Below, piece by piece: positions 52,334 to 60,909 of a stretch of DNA of 64,000 bases. Each line of letters begins with the position of its first letter. Positions within the stretch are counted from its first letter, which is position 1. This DNA comes from a virus. The stretch is taken from positions 1 through 64,000 of the IMG/VR virus record IMGVR_UViG_3300007512_002660. One strand, written 5' to 3'. A program made the translations under genes and the position numbers. The notes beneath the pieces were generated by a model. That model saw only the letters and a program-made list of their open reading frames with translations. It searched no databases and had not been told where the DNA came from.

Positions 52334-52362
52334 TTGTAAATCGTATCACATAGTGGTATAAT
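52334..52362 (+). promoter_or_regulatory. Early-type promoter
   Basis: TTGTAA (52334-52339), 17 nt, TATAAT (52357-52362) preceded by AGTGG. It drives the lipoprotein gene at 52418. Confidence 0.87.
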
Positions 52363-52365
52363 AAA

Positions 52366-52399
52366 AGAGTTCTAAATAAGTAGAGCTCTTTTTCTTTTA
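52366..52399 (+). terminator. Hairpin plus T-run just after the promoter
   Basis: AGAGTTCTA (52366-52374) pairs with TAGAGCTCT (52381-52389) with one G-T pair, followed by TTTTTCTTTT. It can stop transcripts of the upstream cargo genes; transcripts starting near 52369 would lack part of the stem and read through. Confidence 0.6.
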
Positions 52400-52417
52400 A
52401 TAAAAAAGGATTTAAAT

Positions 52418-52951
52418 ATGCTTAATGCAAAATCAATCGTTCTCCTCTCCCTTCTTCCTCTCACCCTCGTTGCATGTGAAGGCGACTATGACGAAAGTAT
52501 TTCTTTTCCAGAAGATGCCCTTTCTGATACGAGCTCTTTTGAAACAGATGACGATGTTGTTTTCGATACTTCTCCAAGCACCCCGGATCATCCGTTTGGT
52601 CGATCTCCGATCATGACAGAAGATTTTGATAAATTTGGGGTCTGTTATTCTGAGGCACAGAGTGATCAGGCAGATTTTTTCAATAGCGGTACACCCTGTA
52701 TTGACGGGATGGTGGCGTTGATTAGTGGCCGAGGCTGTCCCGAGGTTGTCTATGAGGATAACGAGGATGGCACACACAGTATTTACTGCACCACTGAGCC
52801 GACATGCGATGTGGTCCACAGTGATGGTTATCTTGCTATTCCAAATAGCCTTGACTGGAGTGATTTTGGAAATCGGAGCCAGATGATGTGTCAAGATAAT
52901 AATGTTACTCTTGTTTATTTTTCAAACAAGTCTAGTGTTATTGATCAATAG
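52418..52951 (+). CDS. Lipoprotein, Asp-rich with Cys pairs
   Basis: Signal peptide with lipobox LTLVAC (Cys about 20), then an acidic low-complexity stretch (FETDDDVVFDTSPSTPDHP) and a domain with six Cys (GVCYSEAQ, TPCIDGM, RGCPEVV, YCTTEPTCD, MMCQDN). The gene has its own promoter and terminator within the cargo block, like the lipoproteins at 5468 and 8958. A role in envelope modification or exclusion is possible. Confidence 0.8.
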   Translation: MLNAKSIVLLSLLPLTLVACEGDYDESISFPEDALSDTSSFETDDDVVFDTSPSTPDHPFGRSPIMTEDFDKFGVCYSEAQSDQADFFNSGTPCIDGMVALISGRGCPEVVYEDNEDGTHSIYCTTEPTCDVVHSDGYLAIPNSLDWSDFGNRSQMMCQDNNVTLVYFSNKSSVIDQ

Positions 52952-52970
52952 ATCTTAAAAATTATTTTTT

Positions 52971-52996
52971 AAGCCCGCAATTTGCGGGCTTTTTTA
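52971..52996 (+). terminator. Rho-independent terminator
   Basis: GCCCGCA (52973-52979) pairs with TGCGGGC (52983-52989), with T7 after it. Confidence 0.92.
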
Positions 52997-53106
52997 TTGC
53001 TCTGTATCAGCTCTGTTTGACACGAGAGTCCTGGCTTGATAATCTAATCATTATAGCACCTAAGATGCAATAGAGTTCAAGCTAGATACTACAGATAGTT
53101 ATTGGT

Positions 53107-53451
53107 ATGAGTTCTATACTCTTGCCAAACCAACCCTTTAAACTTGTTATCAGCATGGAGGGGGTCAACCCAACAGCAGATGGTTTTGCAACATTTTCAT
53201 GGTTTGGGAAAAGAATGAAACTATATGAAAAAGTTGATCTTGATACCTACCCGTCTATGAAAGACTTTAAAGGGAATAGTTTTTATTTTGATATTGGGAC
53301 GGTAGGGACCGTCGTTAGACTTGTAGGTCGACCAGACAAGATAAAAAAAGATCCAATCTGGTGCAAATTTGATCTATATGAAGTTCTAATTGGAGGAAAA
53401 ATTATTCAGATGTTTAGACAAAACATGGAACCAATAAGTTATCATATATAG
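53107..53451 (+). CDS. Hypothetical beta-rich protein
   Basis: The 114 aa protein MSSILLPNQPFKLVISMEGV, then FDIGTVGTVVRLVGRPDKI and WCKFDLYEVLIGGKII, has an SH3-like strand pattern. It carries no tag. It is preceded within 4 nt by an ATAGTTATT element. The function is unknown. Confidence 0.65.
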   Translation: MSSILLPNQPFKLVISMEGVNPTADGFATFSWFGKRMKLYEKVDLDTYPSMKDFKGNSFYFDIGTVGTVVRLVGRPDKIKKDPIWCKFDLYEVLIGGKIIQMFRQNMEPISYHI

Positions 53452-53456
53452 TTATA
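53448..53456 (+). promoter_or_regulatory. Candidate late promoter element
   Basis: ATAGTTATA, overlapping the stop of the upstream gene and 18 nt before the tagged gene at 53475. Confidence 0.4.
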
Positions 53457-53474
53457 TAAGCTAAGAGGCACTTA

Positions 53475-54281
53475 ATGAAAATTACAGCGCGCGAAATTAG
53501 AAAAATGATCCTAGAAGAATCTCAAAAGCTAGAGAGAGAGAAAAGAGATCAAGACGATGAAATCCTAAGAGAAGCCTGGTTAGATCTTAGAGATCGAGGA
53601 TACACAGATTCAGAAGTGATTGATGGTTTGCTTTCTAGTGCAGGCGTTATGATTGAGTCAAGATTTCTCAACGAAGAAGATGCTGCCGGAGAAAATGGAG
53701 GCGCGGGTTTCTTTTCCACTATTGCGACTGGGGCAGGAGATGTCCTTAAAGGTAAAATTTCACAGATTGTAATTGATACAATTCTATCTGCATTCCAGGT
53801 AGATCTTCGAACACCTTTTGGAAGAATGGTCAGAGCCTTAGCAATCAACGTCGGTGAAAACTTTGAGTATGCGAGGTGGAGAGAATATTTCGGAGGGGAA
53901 AGTAGTTGTGGTCTTTGGGCAGAAACAATTTCACAAGCTGTTGGAGAAACTGTGATCTTAGAGCCGATAATGTCAGCAATTTTAGTGCAGCTCGGACTTC
54001 GAGGAGCGGGAGGGGCAGCAACGCCGACGCGACCTCCCGATATTGCTGCACCAGACGCAGGTATTGGGGGAGTGCTCGCGGGAACTTTAATTAGAACCAT
54101 AGAAGAGGCAATAAACGAAGCCCTTGTGGGACCCGTTTCCGATGCAATTGCTGACAGGTTGTGTAGAATTAGAGTTAGGGATCTGGTTGGAGATACTTTT
54201 GGACTAGGCTCTATAGCCCGCAGACTAACTGGGTCTGACAGGCCTGAAGGATATTACTCAGCACTATCCGGTGCAACTTGA
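53475..54281 (+). CDS. Tagged membrane-active-like virion protein
   Basis: Tag-like start MKITAREIRKMILEESQKLE. A clear FLNEEDAAGENGGAG follows at about residues 65-79, where a cut after LNE would release a long propeptide. The mature part has amphipathic Gly/Ala-rich segments (FFSTIATGAGDVLKGKISQIV, GGVLAGTLIRTIEEAINEALVG). Related FLNE-type proteins occur in marine T4-like phages. It is probably a structural or ejected protein. Confidence 0.75.
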   Translation: MKITAREIRKMILEESQKLEREKRDQDDEILREAWLDLRDRGYTDSEVIDGLLSSAGVMIESRFLNEEDAAGENGGAGFFSTIATGAGDVLKGKISQIVIDTILSAFQVDLRTPFGRMVRALAINVGENFEYARWREYFGGESSCGLWAETISQAVGETVILEPIMSAILVQLGLRGAGGAATPTRPPDIAAPDAGIGGVLAGTLIRTIEEAINEALVGPVSDAIADRLCRIRVRDLVGDTFGLGSIARRLTGSDRPEGYYSALSGAT

Positions 54282-54282
54282 T

Positions 54283-54936
54283 ATGGTGGTAGACAAAGCT
54301 GCTCTAAGAGAAATCATAAGATCTGTAATTTTTGAAGATCTCGGTAAGCACAAAACTAGAATGTTCAAGGGTACGGGTGCATCTCATAGCTACAATACAA
54401 AGTCCGGACCTAGCATGCTTGGAGATCTAGATCCTTTTGACGTTGAGGACGAGACACCTGACAGTCCAGTTGAAAAAATAAAAACTAGTCGAGCCTTTAA
54501 AGAAGATATAAAAAACATGTTTGAAAATAAATCTGATCAGTTCAGATCTGTCTACGACTCTAAGATAAATTACAAAGTAAGGCCTGAAAAATATAGAACC
54601 ACGCGAGATGCCCAAGGTGTTTATACTGTCATGCCATACAAGTCAGACTTTATTAATTATTTTAGTTTTTCTTCTCCCGGCCAAGCAAGAAAATCTGCAC
54701 AAAAAATATATGAAATTTTTACAGACTATAGGGATAGGAATGATTTTGTCGGAATGGACATGGCTAGAAAATATTTACAGCTAGGGTACAAGCTTTCAAA
54801 AAGATTTGAAAAATATCCCTCCGGAAAAAGGTCCCTAAGGAGCGAATCGGGAGATAGAGATATGTCGCTATCTGCACTAGAATTTAAAAAAAAATTAGTT
54901 AAAGTAATGAAAGACAAAGAGTATAATCCTTTTTAG
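54283..54936 (+). CDS. DUF4385 family protein with a tag-like start
   Basis: ATG 54283 gives MVVDKAALREIIRSVIFEDLG, a degenerate tag. Residues about 95-185 match DUF4385: RPEKYRTTRDAQGVYTVMPYKSDF, SPGQARKSAQKIYEIFTDYR and DFVGMDMARKYLQLGY. DUF4385 occurs in bacteria and phages with no assigned function. The tag implies that it may be packaged. Confidence 0.8.
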   Translation: MVVDKAALREIIRSVIFEDLGKHKTRMFKGTGASHSYNTKSGPSMLGDLDPFDVEDETPDSPVEKIKTSRAFKEDIKNMFENKSDQFRSVYDSKINYKVRPEKYRTTRDAQGVYTVMPYKSDFINYFSFSSPGQARKSAQKIYEIFTDYRDRNDFVGMDMARKYLQLGYKLSKRFEKYPSGKRSLRSESGDRDMSLSALEFKKKLVKVMKDKEYNPF

Positions 54937-54967
54937 ATTACTGTTTTGTATTTTTATCCACGCCGCT

Positions 54968-54976
54968 ATATTTAAT
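54968..54976 (+). promoter_or_regulatory. Candidate late promoter element
   Basis: ATATTTAAT in a non-coding gap, 31 nt before the large gene at 55008. Confidence 0.5.
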
Positions 54977-55007
54977 AATATAGTTTCACCTGGAATGGGA
55001 GTGTATT

Positions 55008-57140
55008 TTGGAATTTACTGAAGACAAACTTCGAAAGCTTGTTAGAGAAGAGGCAGCCAAAAAGCTTGTCTCTGAGAAAAAAACTGAAGTAAAAAAGTTT
55101 TTAACTCTGCAGGAGCAGCGGAGTACAGCACAGGTTCGTAGTGATAATCAGCGGGGATATCTTGGAGGCTCAGTTGTGGGGGCTTTTCAAGGACAGCTTG
55201 GAATAACAAGTCGCATCTTCACTCCGGATTTTAAGGTAGAGTTTGCAGCCAACTACATGGATGGAAGAAAGGGGAGGGCTACGCGTAGCACCAACGAAGA
55301 TGAGATCGATAGTGCACTACGTGATTTTCAACTTGAAGTTGAAGAACACAAGCTAGGACCCTACACACATCGTGCCTGGGAGATCTGGGTCGGAGATAAC
55401 TACACATCCGAACAAAGAAACAAAGCAACTCAGGTGTACAATGATCCAAGGTGGGGTGCAGAGCTAGCAAAAATATTTGATGATAGTGATGAAACTGTGC
55501 CTATTCAGGCACCATCAGCTGGATCAGTAGCCCACACCTGGGAGGTTGCAGGAAGAGAGCTAGGCTGGACAATAGGAACCCGATCAAGACTTCAAGGATA
55601 TTCGAGATCTACCACGTATCATGTTGAAAATGCAAGGGACTTTATGCAGGCAATCATAAGTAACAGCAATTTTGGTGGCTTCAATCCTAGATTAGTTGCC
55701 CTGGCCCTGGCAGAAACTGACGAGGCAGCAGAAAGGGCGCGTCGCCGAACCGATGAGGAGCCTGATGAAGCTGATCGATCTCGTCAGGTAGACATTAGCA
55801 CGATCGAAGGATCAGACGTCGCTGCTGTTGTACCTCAACGGCAAAATGAGCCCCAGACAGACTATGGTGACCGACTTGATGCTTCGGCTGCCTATCTTAA
55901 CGGTGCACCCCTCCAGTTCGGACTTTCAGACATTCCCCTTGAGGAAAATCCAGCAGAAATTGAGCTGGGTGGTCTCTATGATTATGGCGGGCAGTGGCAA
56001 AGCAACGTTCCAACACAAGTTTATTTTCTTATCACCCCTGGTAACCTACCCGGCCCCAGGGGTCAGAAAAAAATGCACCCAATCATTACAAAAGGAGCAC
56101 TAAATACCCTTTCCCAGCAGATGGCAGAGGGATTTTATCACGGTGCTTTTTCAGGGATAGGTGCCAACGTTGGAGCGGGATCAATAGAGTCGTGGATCCA
56201 ACTAATCAAATGGCTATCAGGTACAGGTAACAGATGCGGCGGAGGAGTCTTTGACGGAACAGGTGGAGGAAATCTATCAGGAAGGGTCGGATATAGGGAT
56301 GGCGGAGGGGTTTATGATGCCCTAAGTTATCTTTTGGCCCAATTCAAATCAAATAGTTCAGCAACCATTGATAGCGATTTTGCCAACATGACCCTTGTCG
56401 ATGCTGCACTTCAGTCAGAATACACAGATGACAGTGATGACTGGGGCGACGACGATGATGTAAATAAAAGAAGGGATTATCTTGGACGATTAACAAGGGC
56501 TTTTGTTCAGAGACCCGGGGGTAGAAGGAGAGCAAATACTGATACAGTTCTACAAAACCCTTGGGTTGTAAGACTAGCTAAAGAAAGAACAGATGAAATA
56601 GCAAGAGAGATTAACCCCAGGATAGTAAGAGAGTCAGCATCTGAAACATTTTCCAGAAAGGAAATCTCATCATTATCTTCAATTATCACCGGGGCAATAC
56701 AGGAGTCATTCGGCGTTGAAAACGTGTCTAGGAGAACCGGTCGATCACAAAGAAGGGCCCCGGTGAGACCAGTTGCTGAACCCCCTGCAGCGCCACCGAC
56801 CCGAAGAGGAACGGTGTTTTCAATTGGAATGTCCAATGACCCGAATTCAATTATTAAAATCCAAAGATTCTTCAATACCGCAAACACGGGTGTGTGGAGT
56901 GGCGACGATGACCGATCATTTCTTTCATATTTTGAACTTTACTACTCTGGTAGGCTTAAGCCTGGACTGAGTGGAGTACTGCAAACCGGGGGTTGGGATG
57001 CAATGGCTCAGTACCTTGCCGTAAATCAGATCGGAGGCGGATATAATAGTGGGCCTAGTGGCCTATTAAGCTTTATCACCACCCCGGGGTATTTCTCTAG
57101 TCAGCGAAGAAGAATACGAAATTTTGAAAGAGATGAGTGA
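55008..57140 (+). CDS. Large tagged virion protein
   Basis: TTG 55008, with TGGGAG upstream, starts MEFTEDKLRKLVREEAAKKLVSEKKTE, with a cut predicted after VSE. The 710 aa chain contains Gly-rich stretches (RCGGGVFDGTGGGNLSG), a Pro-Ala-rich linker (PVAEPPAAPPTRRG, about residue 597) and a last domain (IIKIQRFFNTANTGVWSGDDD) that faintly resembles a peptidoglycan-binding repeat. It is the largest protein in the window. A structural or ejected protein is likely; the family is not recognised. Confidence 0.75.
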   Translation: MEFTEDKLRKLVREEAAKKLVSEKKTEVKKFLTLQEQRSTAQVRSDNQRGYLGGSVVGAFQGQLGITSRIFTPDFKVEFAANYMDGRKGRATRSTNEDEIDSALRDFQLEVEEHKLGPYTHRAWEIWVGDNYTSEQRNKATQVYNDPRWGAELAKIFDDSDETVPIQAPSAGSVAHTWEVAGRELGWTIGTRSRLQGYSRSTTYHVENARDFMQAIISNSNFGGFNPRLVALALAETDEAAERARRRTDEEPDEADRSRQVDISTIEGSDVAAVVPQRQNEPQTDYGDRLDASAAYLNGAPLQFGLSDIPLEENPAEIELGGLYDYGGQWQSNVPTQVYFLITPGNLPGPRGQKKMHPIITKGALNTLSQQMAEGFYHGAFSGIGANVGAGSIESWIQLIKWLSGTGNRCGGGVFDGTGGGNLSGRVGYRDGGGVYDALSYLLAQFKSNSSATIDSDFANMTLVDAALQSEYTDDSDDWGDDDDVNKRRDYLGRLTRAFVQRPGGRRRANTDTVLQNPWVVRLAKERTDEIAREINPRIVRESASETFSRKEISSLSSIITGAIQESFGVENVSRRTGRSQRRAPVRPVAEPPAAPPTRRGTVFSIGMSNDPNSIIKIQRFFNTANTGVWSGDDDRSFLSYFELYYSGRLKPGLSGVLQTGGWDAMAQYLAVNQIGGGYNSGPSGLLSFITTPGYFSSQRRRIRNFERDE

Positions 57141-57146
57141 TAGATC

Positions 57147-58328
57147 GTGAAATATTTAAAAAATATTATTCTGACAGAGAGGGATCTAAGAAGTATTATC
57201 TCTGATAATATACTTTCTGAAAAAAGATTTTATTCTTACGACGGGCCCAGGCGTGCAGGATTTCAAACTTCTGGAGAAGCGGCGTGTAGTGTTGCAGGCG
57301 CAGTAGGTACCAGAATATCGAGTGACAAAGCTAGGATAAAGGCTGGTATCATACTCGGAGTCGGGGTCGATGACGATGACCCGATAGCCAAAGAAACCTT
57401 TGTATCTGATCCGATTAGAAAGAGTGAGTCAGCGGCTGCAATAGGGAGCGATTCAGAGGTAGACGCTGATAGGATGTGGAAGATGACTATTGGGTATGCT
57501 GACGGAGATGGGCCTCAGGCTAACAAACACATGCTAGCACTTTTCATCCTACCAAAACCCGATGAGATTACAATCAGGGCTGCAGAAACTGCGGAAGACG
57601 ATGAGGGAGATGAGGTTGTGTTGACCCCGGCGGTAACTACTCCCGGAAGCACTTTAAGATTTATTCTAAGGTACGCAAATAGTGACGGTTCTCCCATCAC
57701 CGACGACAGCGGGCACATAGCAGTTGATCCACACACGGGGGCAGTGACTGACAACGATGATAAGTGGTTTAAATCTGTTGTTCCAATAGCTTTTGAGTGG
57801 ATGGCACGGTATGTTAATAATGTTGAACTGTGTGATGAAAGGACCCGGGCAAGCATTAGTCGCAGGTCTGGAAGAACTGGGGGGACTACGGGCGTTTATG
57901 CTGCAGGAGCCCTCGCGTTGTCATCGTGGTGGGACGGAGACAGGGATACAGGGCTGCCCGTAAGAGCAGCTTCAGATATTGAAGCCCCCGCCCGACGGGT
58001 TCTTGTTGTGTCCAGAATGACTAGCACTGTGAACGAAAAGCTCGAACAAAAAGCTTCAGGCCTGAGGCGCTGGAGGGTTGATGTAACAGAGAGTGGAACT
58101 CATGTCTATCTTATTCCAACGGGTACCTTCCAGAAAGACAACTCTTATGCAACATCAGCCCGTGAAGATTACAGCACCAACAAAGCAAGAGTTGGGAGTG
58201 CCGATGCGGCCATGCGTAAATTTGGATCCCACGGAAATTTTAAAACATTTTTACAAATTTTAACAAAAGTTTGTGAAGAGCTGGGGGAAAATGATCCAGG
58301 CTCGACTCTTATTGATATGTCAAGATAG
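57147..58328 (+). CDS. Tagged virion protein
   Basis: GTG 57147 gives MKYLKNIILTERDLRSIISDNILSEKRF, with a cut predicted after LSE. The 393 aa protein has an acidic middle (ETAEDDEGDEVVLTP) and WDGDRDTGLPVRAASDIEAPARRVLVVSR. It lies 6 nt after the large virion gene and is probably its partner. The family is not recognised. Confidence 0.75.
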   Translation: MKYLKNIILTERDLRSIISDNILSEKRFYSYDGPRRAGFQTSGEAACSVAGAVGTRISSDKARIKAGIILGVGVDDDDPIAKETFVSDPIRKSESAAAIGSDSEVDADRMWKMTIGYADGDGPQANKHMLALFILPKPDEITIRAAETAEDDEGDEVVLTPAVTTPGSTLRFILRYANSDGSPITDDSGHIAVDPHTGAVTDNDDKWFKSVVPIAFEWMARYVNNVELCDERTRASISRRSGRTGGTTGVYAAGALALSSWWDGDRDTGLPVRAASDIEAPARRVLVVSRMTSTVNEKLEQKASGLRRWRVDVTESGTHVYLIPTGTFQKDNSYATSAREDYSTNKARVGSADAAMRKFGSHGNFKTFLQILTKVCEELGENDPGSTLIDMSR

Positions 58329-58336
58329 AAATATCC

Positions 58337-58756
58337 CTAGATAAGCTTTTTGTGTAAATTTTCATATATCTTTTTTCTGCCCGGTTTTTTTGCATAAAGC
58401 TTTATAAGCTCACCCGCCCTGGCATTTGCTTGATCTTCGTGAAAACCTCCGGCATCTCTAATGTTGCCGTGCAATAAATCTTGTTCATCTTGCATCATGT
58501 GCGTCATTTCGTGGGCGATGGATCTCAGGACATCGACTGTGGCACGATTTTTTCCATAGATTCTAATTTCACCATCTCCAACCATGTAAGCAGCGGTTGT
58601 TGATATTGAGTATGGCTCTCTCTCTGAGACTATATAGACATTACAATTACCGTGAATTGGGAGTGATTCACAGCAGAATATAATAAAGTCACCTATTAAC
58701 AGTGCTTTTTCTGGATCTATTTCAAGATCTTGGGAAATAAATAGTTTTCTTTTCAT
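58337..58756 (-). CDS. Zinc metalloprotease-like protein (HExxH)
   Basis: The 139 aa minus-strand protein has HEMTHMMQD at residues 82-90, with a downstream GGFHEDQANARAGEL that could supply the third ligand. This layout is typical of small phage zincins. It has no signal peptide, so it probably acts in the cytoplasm or in the virion. It is convergent with the virion gene block. Confidence 0.85.
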   Translation of the reverse strand: MKRKLFISQDLEIDPEKALLIGDFIIFCCESLPIHGNCNVYIVSEREPYSISTTAAYMVGDGEIRIYGKNRATVDVLRSIAHEMTHMMQDEQDLLHGNIRDAGGFHEDQANARAGELIKLYAKKPGRKKIYENLHKKLI

Positions 58757-59024
58757 ATTATTTTTTTCAATATTTGTGTAAACGGTTTTCTTTCCTGTGT
58801 ACTATTTAATTATACAGGGACAGAGGATTAGGTCAGACCTTTTTCATTTTGAATTTAGGAGAAATGAGATGAAATTTGTAATTTATAGGTAAACATATTC
58901 AAACAGTAATTCAATAGAAAGGTGAAATATCTTTAAGCTTTTCTTTGAAACTTAAAACTAAACGTATTAGGTGAAAGAGGTGTAGATATTTCCTCCTTTA
59001 GTAACCAACACCTTAAAATAAAAA
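58757..59024. other. Intergenic region without a clear gene
   Basis: The 268 bp between divergent genes are AT-rich. A GTGTAA at 58776 with TACTAT 18 nt later, and a TATTTAAT at 58804, are weak promoter candidates. A 7-codon reading frame after GGAGAAATGAG (ATG near 58871) is the only possible leader peptide. I see no stable hairpin. Confidence 0.4.
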
Positions 59025-59291
59025 ATGACAGATCAAATATTAATAAAGATAAAAATGTTGGAACAGGGAATATTGCCTGCTAGAACGGGACGGGATTTAG
59101 TAAAAATGCTAGAGTCAATCCCAAAAGATGAAAGAAGAGAATTTAAAAGAAAATTTAGAAAAGCTTGGAGAAAAATTGCCAAAAAAGATCCTGACCTTAA
59201 GTTTCCAATGGGACTAGGAAACAAAAAGCCCACCAGAGAGCAAAAGATACAAAGAGTTTCAAGAGTTTATATGAATGCCGCGAAAAAGTAA
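59025..59291 (+). CDS. Small basic helical protein
   Basis: The 88 aa protein has MLESIPKDERREFKRKFRKAWRKIAKKDPD and a basic end (TREQKIQRVSRVYMNAAKK). No ribosome-binding site is visible. It overlaps the next gene by 17 nt. It may bind nucleic acid. Confidence 0.62.
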   Translation: MTDQILIKIKMLEQGILPARTGRDLVKMLESIPKDERREFKRKFRKAWRKIAKKDPDLKFPMGLGNKKPTREQKIQRVSRVYMNAAKK

Positions 59292-59544
59292 AAGAAAAAG
59301 TAAAATTAAAAAAGAAGAACCCGGGATCATCGAGCACAAGGGTTTTACTGTAGGTCAAAAAATATGGTCAAAATATCTGACTGGTAAAATTATATCAGGT
59401 GTAATTACCAGATTTATTCTTGCAGAGGGTCAAGAAGAGGCAATAGAGATAATTACCGAAGACATGGGGTATAGAACAGTCAGGCTTTCTGAGTCTAGTG
59501 AGAATAGAATTATAAAGAGAAGAAATAAAGGTTTTCAGTTGTAG
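59275..59544 (+). CDS. SH3-like protein with a basic start
   Basis: MPRKSKRKSKIKKEEPG, then IEHKGFTVGQKIWSKYLTGKIISGVITRF, resembles a VGDLV barrel (F-T-V-G-Q-K) behind a basic arm. It is 89 aa and is convergent with the serine protease gene, overlapping it by 10 nt. Confidence 0.68.
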   Translation: MPRKSKRKSKIKKEEPGIIEHKGFTVGQKIWSKYLTGKIISGVITRFILAEGQEEAIEIITEDMGYRTVRLSESSENRIIKRRNKGFQL

Positions 59545-60314
59545 TCTACGCTGTTTCTATCAAGAAAATCCCTAATATTTTCTACTCCGACACCCATTCC
59601 GACAGCTGGAAATCTTGGATCCGCCATCTGTATCATTCCTATAACTTCAAATCTAGAGTTGAGAATAAGGCTCCCAGAGCTTCCAAATATTGCAGGAGTG
59701 GTGAAGAAGCAAATGCCGCTCAAATCACATCCAGAAAAATTTCCATCGAAGTGGGGGGCAGCACCTTCTGATCGAATAGAGAGCGGGGCTGATATTGTAT
59801 AGACGTCGCTTCCTATTTCCGGCATAGAGCTAGCAATTCTAATTTTTCTAAATGCTGGCATGTCTGACTTTATTAGACATAGATCATTCTCTTCGTCTAT
59901 GTCAACAATCTCTGCGGACCAGATTGCTCCATAGAAGTCTGTTACCGTTAGCTCTGTTTTCATTTGAAACAACATGTTAAGCAAGTATGTATCCGGAGAG
60001 TCTGACTCTGGGTTGTCACAAAAATGACCTGCAGTTAAAATAAGGGACTCGCCTGTCTCTAGTTCAGAAAATATCATCCCGGAGGCAGAGCTACCTTCGA
60101 CTACTACACTATCACAGTCCCCTGTATCAGATTCACAATCATCATATATGATAGATTTTGATATATTTAAACTAACAAAATTTTCTGTTGGGAACTTTGT
60201 TATTTTCGGGGGCGTCTTGTCTATAACAAATGACACCATCGAAACTATAAGAGATAAAAATAAACATAGAATTAAAATTCTTAGAAGTTTTTCTTTTAAT
60301 CCTATGCTTTCCAC
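59535..60314 (-). CDS. Membrane-anchored trypsin-like serine protease
   Basis: An N-terminal membrane helix (LLRILILCLFLSLIVSMVSFV, about residues 11-30) anchors a periplasmic domain. The triad is visible: LTAGHF (His97), ENDLCLIK (Asp144) and GSSGS (Ser213). Cys pairs (about residues 60, 67, 196 and 202) suit an oxidising compartment. The domain resembles HtrA/trypsin but lacks a PDZ domain. It may process host envelope proteins. Confidence 0.85.
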   Translation of the reverse strand: MESIGLKEKLLRILILCLFLSLIVSMVSFVIDKTPPKITKFPTENFVSLNISKSIIYDDCESDTGDCDSVVVEGSSASGMIFSELETGESLILTAGHFCDNPESDSPDTYLLNMLFQMKTELTVTDFYGAIWSAEIVDIDEENDLCLIKSDMPAFRKIRIASSMPEIGSDVYTISAPLSIRSEGAAPHFDGNFSGCDLSGICFFTTPAIFGSSGSLILNSRFEVIGMIQMADPRFPAVGMGVGVENIRDFLDRNSVDYN

Positions 60315-60396
60315 GATATTTATCTCACTTTTAAAATTTTAAATTCTCTGCCATTCTCTTTTATAGTTTGTCTATCTCTATTAAATATGTATTATC

Positions 60397-60873
60397 ATGA
60401 AATTACGAGACGAAAATTTTCTAAGAGACTATATTAGGAACATTATTAGAGAAAGAAAATATGATTCTATTTCTTGCGGAATAGTGGTCGTAAAAAAATT
60501 TGGAAACAAATGGAAGCCCCTTGCGCTGATTGTCGGCAGCAAGATAGATATTCCCAAAGGAAGGGTTGAAGATGGCGAAAATACGCTAGAGACTGCGACT
60601 AGGGAGACTTATGAAGAGTCGGGAATTTCTGATCTTAATTTTTCCTGGGGAAGGGATTTCCTTAGGGTTCAAAACATGGTTGTATATCTTGCATCAACAA
60701 CGCAGGAACCTAAAATAATTCCAAACCCTGTTACCGGTCGAATGGAACATGATTTTTGGAAGTGGATGGATTGGGAGGATATGATATCAAGAAGTAGTCC
60801 CAAGATAAGGCACTCTCTTAGGTGGGCAAAAAGAAAAATTCAGCAAAATGATTTATTGACATCAGTTTTTTAA
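60397..60873 (+). CDS. Nudix hydrolase with a tag-like start
   Basis: The Nudix box GRVEDGENTLETATRETYEESGI (residues 55-77) matches G-x5-E-x7-REUxEExGU exactly. The N-terminus MKLRDENFLRDYIRNIIRERK resembles the cargo tag in length and charge. Nudix enzymes hydrolyse nucleoside diphosphates linked to another group; T4 NudE is one phage example. The substrate is unknown. Confidence 0.9.
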   Translation: MKLRDENFLRDYIRNIIRERKYDSISCGIVVVKKFGNKWKPLALIVGSKIDIPKGRVEDGENTLETATRETYEESGISDLNFSWGRDFLRVQNMVVYLASTTQEPKIIPNPVTGRMEHDFWKWMDWEDMISRSSPKIRHSLRWAKRKIQQNDLLTSVF

Positions 60874-60909
60874 TTATAATGTATTGGACAGGTGGAAATA
60901 AATATAAAC

